Part shown: in pieces, positions 8,769 to 16,864 of the stretch
How positions within the stretch are numbered: the stretch's first letter is position 1
Layout: every line of letters begins with the position of its first letter
Assembly: GCF_002902385.1 (NCBI RefSeq)
Contig: NZ_PPQH01000043.1
Coordinates: 1 to 50,859, forward strand
Reading direction: 5' to 3'
DNA length: 50,859 nt
DNA from: Staphylococcus intermedius NCTC 11048
GTDB lineage: Bacteria > Bacillota > Bacilli > Staphylococcales > Staphylococcaceae
Position numbers and translations under genes: made by a program
The notes under the pieces: generated by a model
Database searches by the model: none
What the model saw: the letters and a program-made list of their open reading frames with translations, nothing else
Told to the model about the DNA's origin: nothing

Positions 8769-11228
8769 ATGTTATTTGGAAGATTAACAGAACGCGCGCA
8801 ACGTGTACTCGCGCATGCACAAGAAGAAGCAATCCGTTTAAACCATTCGAATATTGGGACGGAACATTTATTACTCGGGTTAATGAAAGAACCTGAAGGC
8901 ATTGCAGCAAAAGTATTAGAAAGCTTCGACATTACTGAAGAAAAAGTGATTGAAGAAGTTGAAAAACTCATCGGTCACGGTCAAGAGCAAATGGGTGCTT
9001 TACATTACACACCACGTGCGAAAAAAGTGATCGAACTGTCTATGGACGAAGCGCGTAAGTTACAACACAATTTCGTTGGAACAGAGCATATTTTACTTGG
9101 CCTCATCCGTGAAAATGAAGGTGTGGCAGCGCGTGTATTTGCGAATTTAGACTTGAATATTACAAAAGCACGTGCCCAAGTGGTGAAAGCGTTAGGTAGC
9201 CCAGAAATGTCTAACAAAAATGCACAATCTGCAAAATCAAATCATACGCCAACATTAGACGGGCTAGCGCGTGATTTAACAGTGATTGCGAAAGACGGCA
9301 CATTGGATCCAGTTGTTGGACGTAACAAAGAAATTACGCGTGTGATTGAAGTGTTGAGCCGTCGTACGAAAAACAACCCGGTATTAATCGGTGAACCAGG
9401 TGTCGGTAAAACGGCAATTGCTGAAGGTTTAGCGCAAGCGATTGTGAACAACGAAGTACCAGAAACGTTGAAAGGCAAACGTGTCATGTCATTAGATATG
9501 GGTACGGTTGTCGCTGGTACGAAATATCGTGGTGAATTTGAAGAACGTTTGAAAAAAGTGATGGAAGAAATTCATCAGGCAGGTAATGTCATTCTGTTCA
9601 TCGACGAAATGCATACGCTCATTGGTGCAGGTGGTGCAGAAGGTGCGATTGACGCGTCTAACATTTTAAAACCCGCGCTTGCACGTGGCGAATTACAATG
9701 TATCGGTGCGACAACGTTAGACGAATACCGTAAGCATATCGAAAAAGATGCGGCACTTGAGCGTCGTTTCCAACCTGTTCAAGTGGATGAGCCAAGTGTA
9801 GAAGATACCATTGCAATCTTAAAAGGCTTACGTGACCGTTATGAAGCGCACCACAGAATTAACATTTCTGATGAAGCAGTAGAAGCAGCGGCAAAATTAA
9901 GTGACCGTTACGTACAAGACCGTTTCTTACCGGATAAAGCGATTGACTTGATTGATGAAGCAAGTTCAAAAGTGCGTTTGAAGAGCCATACAACACCAAC
10001 GAACTTAAAAGAAATTGAACAACAAATCGAGCAAGTGAAAAAAGAAAAAGATGCAGCGGTTCATGCACAAGAATTCGAAAATGCTGCCAACTTACGCGAT
10101 AAACAAACAAAACTTGAAAAGCAATATGAAGAAGCGAAAAATGAATGGAAAAATCATCAAGGTGGTCAACATACGACGCTTGTTGCTGAAGACATTGCAG
10201 AAGTCATTGCAGGTTGGACAGGTATTCCGTTAACACGTTTGAATGAAACTGAGTCTGAGCGTTTACTCAACTTAGAAGACACATTGCATGAACGTGTCAT
10301 CGGACAAAATGATGCTGTTACAGCCATTTCTAAAGCCGTGCGTCGTGCGCGTGCAGGCTTGAAAAATCCGAAACGTCCAATCGGTAGCTTCATCTTCTTA
10401 GGACCAACAGGTGTCGGTAAAACAGAACTTGCCCGTGCGTTAGCAGAAGCGATGTTCGGTGAAGAAGATGCGATGATTCGTGTCGACATGAGTGAGTTCA
10501 TGGAGAAACATGCAGTGAGCCGTCTTGTTGGGGCGCCTCCTGGATATGTAGGTCACGATGATGGCGGTCAATTGACTGAAAAAGTACGTCGTAAACCTTA
10601 CTCTGTCATCTTATTTGATGAGATTGAAAAAGCACATCCAGATGTCTTTAACATTCTTTTACAAGTGTTAGATGATGGTCATTTAACAGATACAAAAGGC
10701 CGTCGTGTTGATTTCAGAAATACAGTGATTATTATGACATCAAACGTCGGTGCACAAGAACTTCAAGACCAACGTTTTGCTGGTTTCGGTGGTAGCGTAG
10801 AAGGTCAAGACTACGAAACAATTCGCAAAACAATGATGAAAGAATTGAAAAATGCATTCCGTCCTGAATTCTTGAACCGTGTAGATGATACGATTGTCTT
10901 CCATAAACTCAATAAAGATGAATTGAAAGAAATCGTAACAATGATGGTCGGTAAATTAACAGGTCGTTTATCTGAACAAAACATTAATGTCCGTGTGACA
11001 GAAGCGGCGAAAGATAAAATTGCCGAAGAAGGTTATGATCCAGAGTACGGTGCACGTCCATTGATTCGTGCGATCCAAAAAACTGTGGAAGATAACTTGA
11101 GTGAATTGATTTTGGAAGGTAAAGAGTTAGAAGGTAAAAATGTCACTGTTGATTATGACGGTGAAACATTCCAATATGACATTCATGACCGTGAAGCGGA
11201 AGAAGAAGCAGAAGTAACAGAATCATAG
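8769..11228 (+). CDS. clpC: ATP-dependent Clp protease ATP-binding subunit ClpC
   Basis: An 819-aa Hsp100 unfoldase that feeds arginine-phosphorylated and adaptor-bound proteins to ClpP. Domain order: two N-terminal Clp repeats (about 1-150), AAA+ domain 1 with Walker A GEPGVGKT near 208, a UVR-containing middle domain near 415-460 and AAA+ domain 2 with Walker A GPTGVGKT near 545. An acidic tail follows. AGGAGG stands just before the ATG. It is the last gene of the CtsR operon and is closed by a strong terminator, after which the accessory island begins. Confidence 0.98.
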   Translation: MLFGRLTERAQRVLAHAQEEAIRLNHSNIGTEHLLLGLMKEPEGIAAKVLESFDITEEKVIEEVEKLIGHGQEQMGALHYTPRAKKVIELSMDEARKLQHNFVGTEHILLGLIRENEGVAARVFANLDLNITKARAQVVKALGSPEMSNKNAQSAKSNHTPTLDGLARDLTVIAKDGTLDPVVGRNKEITRVIEVLSRRTKNNPVLIGEPGVGKTAIAEGLAQAIVNNEVPETLKGKRVMSLDMGTVVAGTKYRGEFEERLKKVMEEIHQAGNVILFIDEMHTLIGAGGAEGAIDASNILKPALARGELQCIGATTLDEYRKHIEKDAALERRFQPVQVDEPSVEDTIAILKGLRDRYEAHHRINISDEAVEAAAKLSDRYVQDRFLPDKAIDLIDEASSKVRLKSHTTPTNLKEIEQQIEQVKKEKDAAVHAQEFENAANLRDKQTKLEKQYEEAKNEWKNHQGGQHTTLVAEDIAEVIAGWTGIPLTRLNETESERLLNLEDTLHERVIGQNDAVTAISKAVRRARAGLKNPKRPIGSFIFLGPTGVGKTELARALAEAMFGEEDAMIRVDMSEFMEKHAVSRLVGAPPGYVGHDDGGQLTEKVRRKPYSVILFDEIEKAHPDVFNILLQVLDDGHLTDTKGRRVDFRNTVIIMTSNVGAQELQDQRFAGFGGSVEGQDYETIRKTMMKELKNAFRPEFLNRVDDTIVFHKLNKDELKEIVTMMVGKLTGRLSEQNINVRVTEAAKDKIAEEGYDPEYGARPLIRAIQKTVEDNLSELILEGKELEGKNVTVDYDGETFQYDIHDREAEEEAEVTES

Positions 11229-11233
11229 AAAAC

Positions 11234-11290
11234 CCATTAAAGCAGTGGTGGTGTACTCTTTTTGAGACACCGTCACTGCTTTTTTAATGG
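11234..11290 (+). terminator. ctsR-clpC operon terminator
   Basis: CCATTAAAGCAGTG...GTGT pairs with ACACCGTCACTGCTTTTTTAATGG around a short loop, giving a long stem with an internal T-run. It marks the end of the heat-shock operon and the left edge of the accessory island. Confidence 0.88.
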
Positions 11291-11594
11291 AATCAAACCA
11301 TTGATAAGGTTTTTAAATGCGCGCAATTGCTATCATAGACTCACCTTAATTTGGTTTGGTTGAGGTGCTCACGTGAAGAAAGTCGAATTGGATTTTCGAG
11401 AGCAATACAGAAACATGTGCAACAAAGATTTCGTTATATTGCCCTCGCAAGGCTAACTGTGGAATGGGACATTAAGTCATCTCAACCCATATCCTTATTG
11501 ACCGACTTATATCCATTATTGATGATAAAATCGCCGAAAAATAAGGGTGAATTGGACATCTCAATTGGATGTTATGGGTTGTTTTTATTACAAA

Positions 11595-11794
11595 AACTTG
11601 CCCTAAGTGACTGCATTTGATATAAGATTGCCAGAAGGCTGAGACTCCTGAGAGATCAGCTGGTCCGGAAAATCCACTAACGCCTCAACAAATGTAACAG
11701 TTTAATCAAGCGTTAGTTAGTTGAAGGACCAGCCTCTAGGAACGCGAAGCCATGAAGGCAATCAAAAACACAATTCATAGCGAAAGGGCAAGTT
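11595..11794. repeat. Nested ~200-bp imperfect palindrome
   Basis: Four pairs of inverted segments are nested in order: AACTTGCCCT (11595) with AGGGCAAGTT (11785); GATTGCC (11626) with GGCAATC (11757); GCTGGTCC (11659) with GGACCAGC (11726); ACTAACGC (11676) with GCGTTAGT (11710). RNA or single-stranded DNA from this stretch would fold into one long branched stem. It could be a small non-autonomous repeat element or a structured RNA. No coding frame spans it. Confidence 0.7.
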
Positions 11795-11929
11795 AAACAA
11801 CATAATGCGTCAATAGTGCCAAAAGACCAAAGTGCACACGAGATGTTGTCTTGTTTCTAAATAAAGTTAATCAATCATTACACAATTCTTAACAAATGAT
11901 TAATATTGCAATTTAAGGTGCATAATACA

Positions 11930-11958
11930 TTGTTTTTTCAGTAAAGTAGGAGTATTAT
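11930..11958 (+). promoter_or_regulatory. Probable promoter of the LAP cluster
   Basis: TTGTTT (11930-11935) and TATTAT (11953-11958) are 17 bases apart, 36 bases before the first small gene of the cluster. The flanking DNA is AT-rich. No operator was recognised. Confidence 0.55.
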
Positions 11959-11993
11959 AAAAATATAAAGATAATGAAATGAGGCGTTATCTT

Positions 11994-12080
11994 ATGAAAT
12001 TCAAAGAAAATAAAAAAGCATTTATTATTTTAGGCGCCTTGATTGTTGGATTGTTATACAGTTTCCTTTTTGTTTTTTAA
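11994..12080 (+). CDS. 28-aa single-helix membrane peptide, first gene of the LAP cluster
   Basis: A short open frame with a lysine-rich start (MKFKENKKAF) followed by about 18 hydrophobic residues (IILGALIVGLLYSFLFVF), so a one-pass membrane peptide with a cytoplasmic positive end is expected. GAGG lies nine bases before the ATG and a good promoter lies just upstream. It sits 22 bases before the precursor gene, on the same probable transcript. I do not recognise a family. Self-protection, export assistance or regulation are possible roles; all are inference. It is too short to be sure that it is translated. Confidence 0.55.
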   Translation: MKFKENKKAFIILGALIVGLLYSFLFVF

Positions 12081-12102
12081 ATTTTGAAAAGGGGTGGTTA
12101 CA

Positions 12103-12216
12103 ATGTTAGCAAACGAATTACAAATCAAAAAATTGAATACTGAAGACTTTTTATCAAGTGAACAAATGAACTGGACAGTAACACTTTGTTGTTGCCCTTG
12201 TTGCTGTTGTTGTTAA
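12103..12216 (+). CDS. LAP precursor peptide with poly-cysteine core
   Basis: A 37-aa peptide. Residues 1-28 look like a leader, with charged and polar residues and an Phe-containing DFLSSEQMNW segment. The last nine residues are CCCPCCCCC. AAGGGGTGG stands five bases before the ATG. In azol(in)e-forming systems each core cysteine can be cyclised to a thiazoline and oxidised to a thiazole, so up to eight rings are possible. The core has no Ser or Thr and ends directly after the last Cys, unlike streptolysin S. An E1/RRE partner, a YcaO enzyme and a dehydrogenase follow at once. The bioactivity of the product is unknown; both antibacterial and cytolytic LAPs exist. Confidence 0.88.
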   Translation: MLANELQIKKLNTEDFLSSEQMNWTVTLCCCPCCCCC

Positions 12217-12228
12217 AGTATAGGTTTT

Positions 12229-12268
12229 AAAGGAATTGAAGTTAATCATCACTTCAATTCCTTTTTTT
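12229..12268 (+). terminator. Intrinsic terminator between precursor and biosynthetic genes
   Basis: AAAGGAATTGAAGT (12229-12242) pairs perfectly with ACTTCAATTCCTTT (12251-12264) and a T-run follows. Partial termination here would make far more precursor mRNA than enzyme mRNA. A terminator in the same place is known between sagA and sagB in the streptolysin S operon. Confidence 0.88.
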
Positions 12269-12288
12269 AAAAATGGGAGGAACACATC

Positions 12289-13140
12289 ATGAGAACGAAC
12301 ATCGATTACGTTTTTAAAGATAAAAAGATATACATCAAAAATGATGAACAGATTTATGAATTGAGCGGCATCTCTCGAGAGACCTTTATGAAAATATGGG
12401 ACGAGATCAAGGAAGGCTATCTCCATTGCGATGAACAAGATGTGGTGAAGAAAAAAATAATAGAATTTCTCAAAACGATTCACGCATTTGAAAATGTCCA
12501 TGACACCGCATCCTTTTTAGCGATGATCGGACTGAAAATGGAACAACAACCGATGGAGAAACATGTCATTGGCATTTGCGGAGATGCTGATTTAGTTGAA
12601 CAGTATATTCAAAGTATACCTTCACAAAATATAGTGAATTTAAATGAAAAAGCGACGGATGATTACGATATTGGATTAATTGTAGTAAGAAAATTCAACA
12701 GAAAAAGTATCAAACACTATAATGAAATGATGTTTCACAAAGGAATTCCCTACAATAGCATCACGTTTGACAATGTTTCTTTCGAGATCACTTATACCAT
12801 CCCCAAAGAAACAAGCTGTTTGAATTGCAAGCGATTACGAGAAACTGAAAATAATGTTTATGGCGATGTTTTTTCACTATTTAATGACTCATCTCATACA
12901 AGTAAAGAATATGTACCAGAAGAAACCATTCAATTGGCATACAGTTTTGTGAAAGTACACATGTTAAAAGAAGCGATGCAAATGAATGGATTGAGTGTTG
13001 AAAATGAACTGATTCAAACTGTGTATGCCTATTCTCTATTAAATGATGGATGGCGTACACACAATTTATTCAAGCACCCCCAATGTGAGTTGTGTTTCCC
13101 TCCAACAGTCAACAGACAGATTTTTGAGGTGAGCCTATGA
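12289..13140 (+). CDS. SagC-like cyclodehydratase partner (E1-like/ocin-ThiF, with RRE)
   Basis: A 283-aa protein. The first ~85 residues have the size and character of a winged-helix leader-recognition (RRE) domain. The rest is a reduced E1-like domain with a tetracysteine zinc site, Cys177/Cys180 (CLNC) and Cys266/Cys269 (CELC). C proteins of LAP systems bind the precursor leader and activate the YcaO enzyme. SagC is longer (about 350 aa), so this is a compact version. GGGAGG precedes the ATG and the 3' end overlaps the YcaO gene by four bases (ATGA). The assignment rests mostly on the zinc motif and context, because the N-terminal half is divergent. Confidence 0.82.
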   Translation: MRTNIDYVFKDKKIYIKNDEQIYELSGISRETFMKIWDEIKEGYLHCDEQDVVKKKIIEFLKTIHAFENVHDTASFLAMIGLKMEQQPMEKHVIGICGDADLVEQYIQSIPSQNIVNLNEKATDDYDIGLIVVRKFNRKSIKHYNEMMFHKGIPYNSITFDNVSFEITYTIPKETSCLNCKRLRETENNVYGDVFSLFNDSSHTSKEYVPEETIQLAYSFVKVHMLKEAMQMNGLSVENELIQTVYAYSLLNDGWRTHNLFKHPQCELCFPPTVNRQIFEVSL

Positions 13141-14357
13141 CAGTGAAATTAAATGCACAAGCTTTTGTTGACGAAAAATATGGCATTATCAAGAACATAT
13201 ATGACTTGCCGACGTATTACGGGCTGCCTAGAGTTTATGTGAAAATGGCCTTTGGGGGTCAGTATAATACGGCAGGTTTTAATGCAAGTGGTGCTGGAAT
13301 CACAGAAGCGCAGGCTGAAAATTCGGCAGTAGGTGAGTATATCGAGCGCTATTCTTGCTTGCACCCGAATCGTGTCACGTCAGTCAGTGAAGAGATAGAA
13401 AAAATCGACCCACAAACCATCAATCCGTCTGCCAGTGCATACCTGGATGATTATCAGTGGATTCACGGCTATGACTTGATTCAAAAAAGAACGGTTGCGC
13501 TCCCATTAGATGCGGTGTACCTCACTTATAGAAGTAATGGGACGCAAAGTTGGATGACGACAGCGACTGGTGCGGCATGTGGTCCGAACTTAAAAGCATG
13601 TTTCTGGAAAGGTGTTGCAGAAATTTTTGAAAGAGATGCCTTCCAATATGTTTGGAGAAGACAACTGGCCTGTGAGGAAATCGGTATCCATGATCATAGC
13701 GAATTAAGCCGTTATTTTGAACGTTATATCCAGTCTGAAAATATTCAGTTTAAGCTCTATAAATTGGATATGGATTGGGATGTGCCGGCTGTTTTTGGCG
13801 TTGCTATTTTCCAGAATCAAGGATGTGTCGTCGCAGCAAGTGTGAGACCGACATGGATTGAGGCTTGTAAAAAAACTTTGTTGGAACTTGCCCAAAGTAT
13901 TGTCGGATATGCTGCCATTATTTTTAATGAATCAGAAAACATTGAGATTGATAGTTATGATGATGTGAAAGAATATCAGGACCATTCTCTGTTGTATTTC
14001 AATGATAATATGGTGCAACATTTGTCATTTCTTGATGGTTATCAGCAGATTTTCAGAATTCCTGAAAACGAGACACAACCCAATGACGATGAGGCGATGG
14101 CGTTATTTATAGAAAAAATACAATCTATCGGTAAGGAAGTCTACTTTGTCGATGTGACGTCTGAAGAGATAAAAAATACGGATTGGAAAGTAGGTAAAAC
14201 GATTATACCTGGCATGCTGGATATCGAGCCGCATTTTATTAAACATTTGAAAAGTCAACGTCTCGATGAAGCGGATGCACATCTGATTCAAATGAAAAAG
14301 AGACAGCCCCATGAGCTGCAAAATAGTCAACCGGTTGTCCCACATCCATTCCCATAA
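13137..14357 (+). CDS. YcaO-domain cyclodehydratase (SagD-like)
   Basis: A 406-aa enzyme that uses ATP to cyclise Cys side chains of the precursor onto the backbone. ATP/Mg-binding glutamates are in ENSAVGEYIERYS (61-73) and in VAEIFERDAF (160-169, Glu162 and Glu165). The C terminus ends in PHPFP, the PxPxP motif of azoline-forming YcaO proteins, which is needed for catalysis in characterised members. This separates it from YcaO proteins of other function. Translation is probably coupled to the preceding gene through the ATGA overlap. It acts in the cytoplasm as a complex with the upstream E1-like protein. Confidence 0.93.
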   Translation: MTVKLNAQAFVDEKYGIIKNIYDLPTYYGLPRVYVKMAFGGQYNTAGFNASGAGITEAQAENSAVGEYIERYSCLHPNRVTSVSEEIEKIDPQTINPSASAYLDDYQWIHGYDLIQKRTVALPLDAVYLTYRSNGTQSWMTTATGAACGPNLKACFWKGVAEIFERDAFQYVWRRQLACEEIGIHDHSELSRYFERYIQSENIQFKLYKLDMDWDVPAVFGVAIFQNQGCVVAASVRPTWIEACKKTLLELAQSIVGYAAIIFNESENIEIDSYDDVKEYQDHSLLYFNDNMVQHLSFLDGYQQIFRIPENETQPNDDEAMALFIEKIQSIGKEVYFVDVTSEEIKNTDWKVGKTIIPGMLDIEPHFIKHLKSQRLDEADAHLIQMKKRQPHELQNSQPVVPHPFP

Positions 14358-14376
14358 AAATTATAAGGAGTATGCC

Positions 14377-15189
14377 ATGGAAAATTTTAAATCTATGATG
14401 ATGAGTAATGAATATGCGCATCGATTAAGTTCAAAATGTGTATTGAGTCAGACGTATCATCAAAACACGAAGCATAGTCATCAGTATTTGATGCGAAATA
14501 TGTATCAATCTAGAGTGTTGTTAAATAGTCCTAATTTTCTTAAAGCCACTCAAAAACCAGAACGCTATTTTCCAACACAACAACGGTTCAGATTGAATGC
14601 ACATTCGACCTGTTTGTTAACGGAATACTTAGATAAGAGACGATCACAAGTACTTAACCCAGATAAAGATGCGTTTATTGATTTAAATGTCATTTCAGAT
14701 TTGTTTTGGGCGGCTTATGGACAAAATAGTCAAAATAAGCGGGTCGTACCGTCAGCGGGCGCGTTATACCCGTTAGAGATATATGGCATTGTCTTTAATG
14801 ATTACGAAAATTTAAAAAAAGGGCTGTATCATTACAATCCTTCGACACACGCGCTCAGTTTACTAGATAATCGTGCACATGTTTTTGATATTTCCAAGTA
14901 TATTTTGCGGTATCAAAATATGGAGCATCCTTCCATTATATTTTTTATTACAGCCGTTTTTTCAAGAGCCACTTTTAAGTATGACGACAGAGCATACAGA
15001 TACATTTTGCTAGAAGCAGGCGCTGTGGCTCAAAATATTGCGCTTATGGCGACACATTATAATTTAGTGAGTACGTCTATTGGCGGAACGGACGACTTTA
15101 AAGTAGAAGAAATGCTAAAAATTGACGGTCATCATGAGAGTATCGTGGACTGTGTATTTATTACAAAAGATAGAGAGGCGGTTTTATGA
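14377..15189 (+). CDS. SagB-type azoline dehydrogenase (nitroreductase family)
   Basis: A 270-aa FMN-dependent oxidoreductase that oxidises azolines to aromatic azoles. The SagB signature VPSAGALYPLEIYG lies at 124-137. The catalytic Lys-Tyr pair, known to be essential in McbC, appears as Lys201-Tyr202 in FKYDDRAYRY, followed by LLEAGAVAQN. The ATG at 14377 has AAGGAG six bases upstream; an earlier in-frame start at 14311 would lie inside the YcaO gene and lacks support. Its presence suggests that the final product carries thiazoles rather than thiazolines. It overlaps the next gene by four bases. Confidence 0.93.
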   Translation: MENFKSMMMSNEYAHRLSSKCVLSQTYHQNTKHSHQYLMRNMYQSRVLLNSPNFLKATQKPERYFPTQQRFRLNAHSTCLLTEYLDKRRSQVLNPDKDAFIDLNVISDLFWAAYGQNSQNKRVVPSAGALYPLEIYGIVFNDYENLKKGLYHYNPSTHALSLLDNRAHVFDISKYILRYQNMEHPSIIFFITAVFSRATFKYDDRAYRYILLEAGAVAQNIALMATHYNLVSTSIGGTDDFKVEEMLKIDGHHESIVDCVFITKDREAVL

Positions 15190-16145
15190 TGAAGGAAATC
15201 ATGTATTTTAAAAGAGAAACTGAAGTAAAGGGAATCGCGTTGTTTCTTCGACCAGCTGAACCAATGAACAGTGAATTCGCGCATGTTCTGGAACATGTTT
15301 TAACGACAAGATTGAAAAACGACAATTTTCATATTATCAATGCACATGCGACTGAAGATTACATCAAAATCACGTTGGAACACCACTTTGATATCCATCG
15401 CTTTAAGCCAATGGAATATTTATATGCATTGAATCAACAAGAATTGAATAGAGCGTTGAGTGAGATTAAACAAGAGCAATCCCTTGAAAATAAGGAAATC
15501 AAAACACTTATGCATCAAATAAGAGGGGAACAGGATACAACAGCGGACCAAAGTTTGGCACATTACAACGCAGTGCTGCAACATACAAAGGACACGTTCT
15601 CTTTCATCCTCATCAATAATGAGCTACAAAGCGACGAGAGATATGATGGTTTTTCAAAAAATGAAATGCGTGAAAACGAGAAACAGCAGCTGATTGCGAA
15701 CAGTGGCACGCTATCACACAATAAAGTGGAATTTTTCTATAAATACGTGAACATACCAGTGCATACAATCCAAAAAGCATCTACCATTTATTACATTCAA
15801 AAATTAATCGATTTCATGAATAAGAAATTGGCAAGCTTAAGAAGTGAAGGTATCTATTACAGTATTGCATTTCCTCTATACAGTAGAAATCAAATTGAAC
15901 TGTTTATATTGATTTCTTTTACTCAAGACGTGAAGCGCGATTTTAATTTAGAAATTGAAAAAATGTTATCGGCATATGATATTCATCATTTGATTGATAT
16001 TAATGACGGAGAAAAAGTATATCCATACAAAGAGAATCTATCAGTGATTTATCTTTCTCCTAAATTTTTACTGAATTCCGTCCCTCCAGTAACAGAAGAA
16101 TCTATTGAAATCACGCAACAAATCATTGAAAAGATGAGCCAATAA
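15186..16145 (+). CDS. Compact M16-like metallopeptidase, candidate leader peptidase
   Basis: A 319-aa cytoplasmic protein with no signal peptide. Near the N terminus, FAHVLEHVLTT contains His33-x-x-Glu36-His37, the inverted zinc motif of M16 peptidases. INAHATEDYIKITL matches the strand that follows it in that family. NRALSEIKQE (Glu93 or Glu97) is a plausible third zinc ligand, at a shorter spacing (about 56 instead of ~76 residues). The C-terminal half contains KLASLRSEGIYYSI (Arg219, Tyr225), resembling the substrate-binding Arg/Tyr motif of the second M16 lobe. Usual M16B subunits exceed 400 aa, so this is a shortened form. The cluster has no SagE-like protease, so leader removal is the likely job. 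Family call by motif reading only. Confidence 0.65.
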   Translation: MMKEIMYFKRETEVKGIALFLRPAEPMNSEFAHVLEHVLTTRLKNDNFHIINAHATEDYIKITLEHHFDIHRFKPMEYLYALNQQELNRALSEIKQEQSLENKEIKTLMHQIRGEQDTTADQSLAHYNAVLQHTKDTFSFILINNELQSDERYDGFSKNEMRENEKQQLIANSGTLSHNKVEFFYKYVNIPVHTIQKASTIYYIQKLIDFMNKKLASLRSEGIYYSIAFPLYSRNQIELFILISFTQDVKRDFNLEIEKMLSAYDIHHLIDINDGEKVYPYKENLSVIYLSPKFLLNSVPPVTEESIEITQQIIEKMSQ

Positions 16146-16156
16146 GGAGTTCGAAT

Positions 16157-16864
16157 ATGATGCAAAATATTTTTGAGATGAACCATGTGAGTCGCCATTT
16201 TGGAAAAAACAAAGTGTTAGATGATGTTGATTTTTCGGTAAAAAAAGGCGAGATTGTGGGACTTTTAGGGTTGAATGGCCAAGGTAAATCCACGCTCATC
16301 AAAATTTTGCTTGGTATTCTTAAGCAAAGTTCAGGGACAGTAACGAGAAATATTGAATTCAAACAACGATGCGGTGTCGTGTTACAAGAAGTGGCCATGC
16401 CTGAAAAAATGAAAGTGAAGGAATGGTTGGAACTATTGAAAAATGACGCGATGTATCCACAAGACCCGGATGACGTATTAAAAGAAGTCGATTTAGTTAA
16501 TGTCAAAAATCAATATTGCACACGTTTATCAGGAGGACAAAAGAGACGATTACAATATGCTGCAGCTTTAATGAATAGTCCTGAATTTTTAGTGCTTGAT
16601 GAACCTACGATAGGGATGGATGTTGCTTCAAAAGAGTTGTTTTGGGCGCATATGCGTTCGGAAGCTGAAGCAGAAAAAATAAGCGTGTTGTTGATTAGCC
16701 ATGATTTAGAGGAAATAGCAGCATTCGCAACAAGAATTGTGATGCTTCATGAAGGTCAAATGGTGTTGAATGAGGAGGCACGCCATTTATTCAATGCTTC
16801 AGACCATAAAGGTGACAAATTGAAGAAAATTTTTAAGGAGAAAGTTGGATATGAAAAAAGCTAA
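16157..16864 (+). CDS. ABC transporter ATP-binding protein of the LAP cluster
   Basis: A 235-aa nucleotide-binding subunit. Walker A is GLNGQGKST (38-46), the signature LSGGQKR is at 124-130, Walker B FLVLDEP at 144-150 and the switch histidine is His182. AAGGAG is seven bases before the first of two adjacent ATGs. It works with the membrane protein that follows, whose start lies 14 bases inside this gene. The pair is of the ABC-2 type, used to export modified peptides and often giving self-resistance. It corresponds in role to SagG. Confidence 0.95.
   Translation: MMQNIFEMNHVSRHFGKNKVLDDVDFSVKKGEIVGLLGLNGQGKSTLIKILLGILKQSSGTVTRNIEFKQRCGVVLQEVAMPEKMKVKEWLELLKNDAMYPQDPDDVLKEVDLVNVKNQYCTRLSGGQKRRLQYAAALMNSPEFLVLDEPTIGMDVASKELFWAHMRSEAEAEKISVLLISHDLEEIAAFATRIVMLHEGQMVLNEEARHLFNASDHKGDKLKKIFKEKVGYEKS

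Larger units (their letters stand above)
11291..11993. other. Non-coding stretch between clpC and the peptide cluster
   Basis: About 700 bases without a convincing gene. An 89-codon open frame at 11351-11620 has no family resemblance that I can see. The right part holds a nested palindromic element (11595-11794), described separately, then AT-rich sequence ending in a promoter for the peptide cluster. The stretch may carry remnants of an earlier insertion, but no transposase or clear terminal repeats were recognised. Confidence 0.6.

Noticed and set aside
11351..11620. 89-codon open frame between clpC and the peptide cluster
   Set aside because: No good ribosome binding site, no family resemblance, and it runs into the palindromic element; probably chance.
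12187..12213. TGT/TGC run as a mere simple-sequence repeat
   Set aside because: The run ends a well-formed small gene with its own ribosome binding site and is followed by LAP enzymes, so it is a real core peptide.
12154..12501. 115-codon frame on the minus strand across the precursor gene
   Set aside because: It is antisense to the precursor and SagC-like gene, spans a terminator and has no recognisable product.
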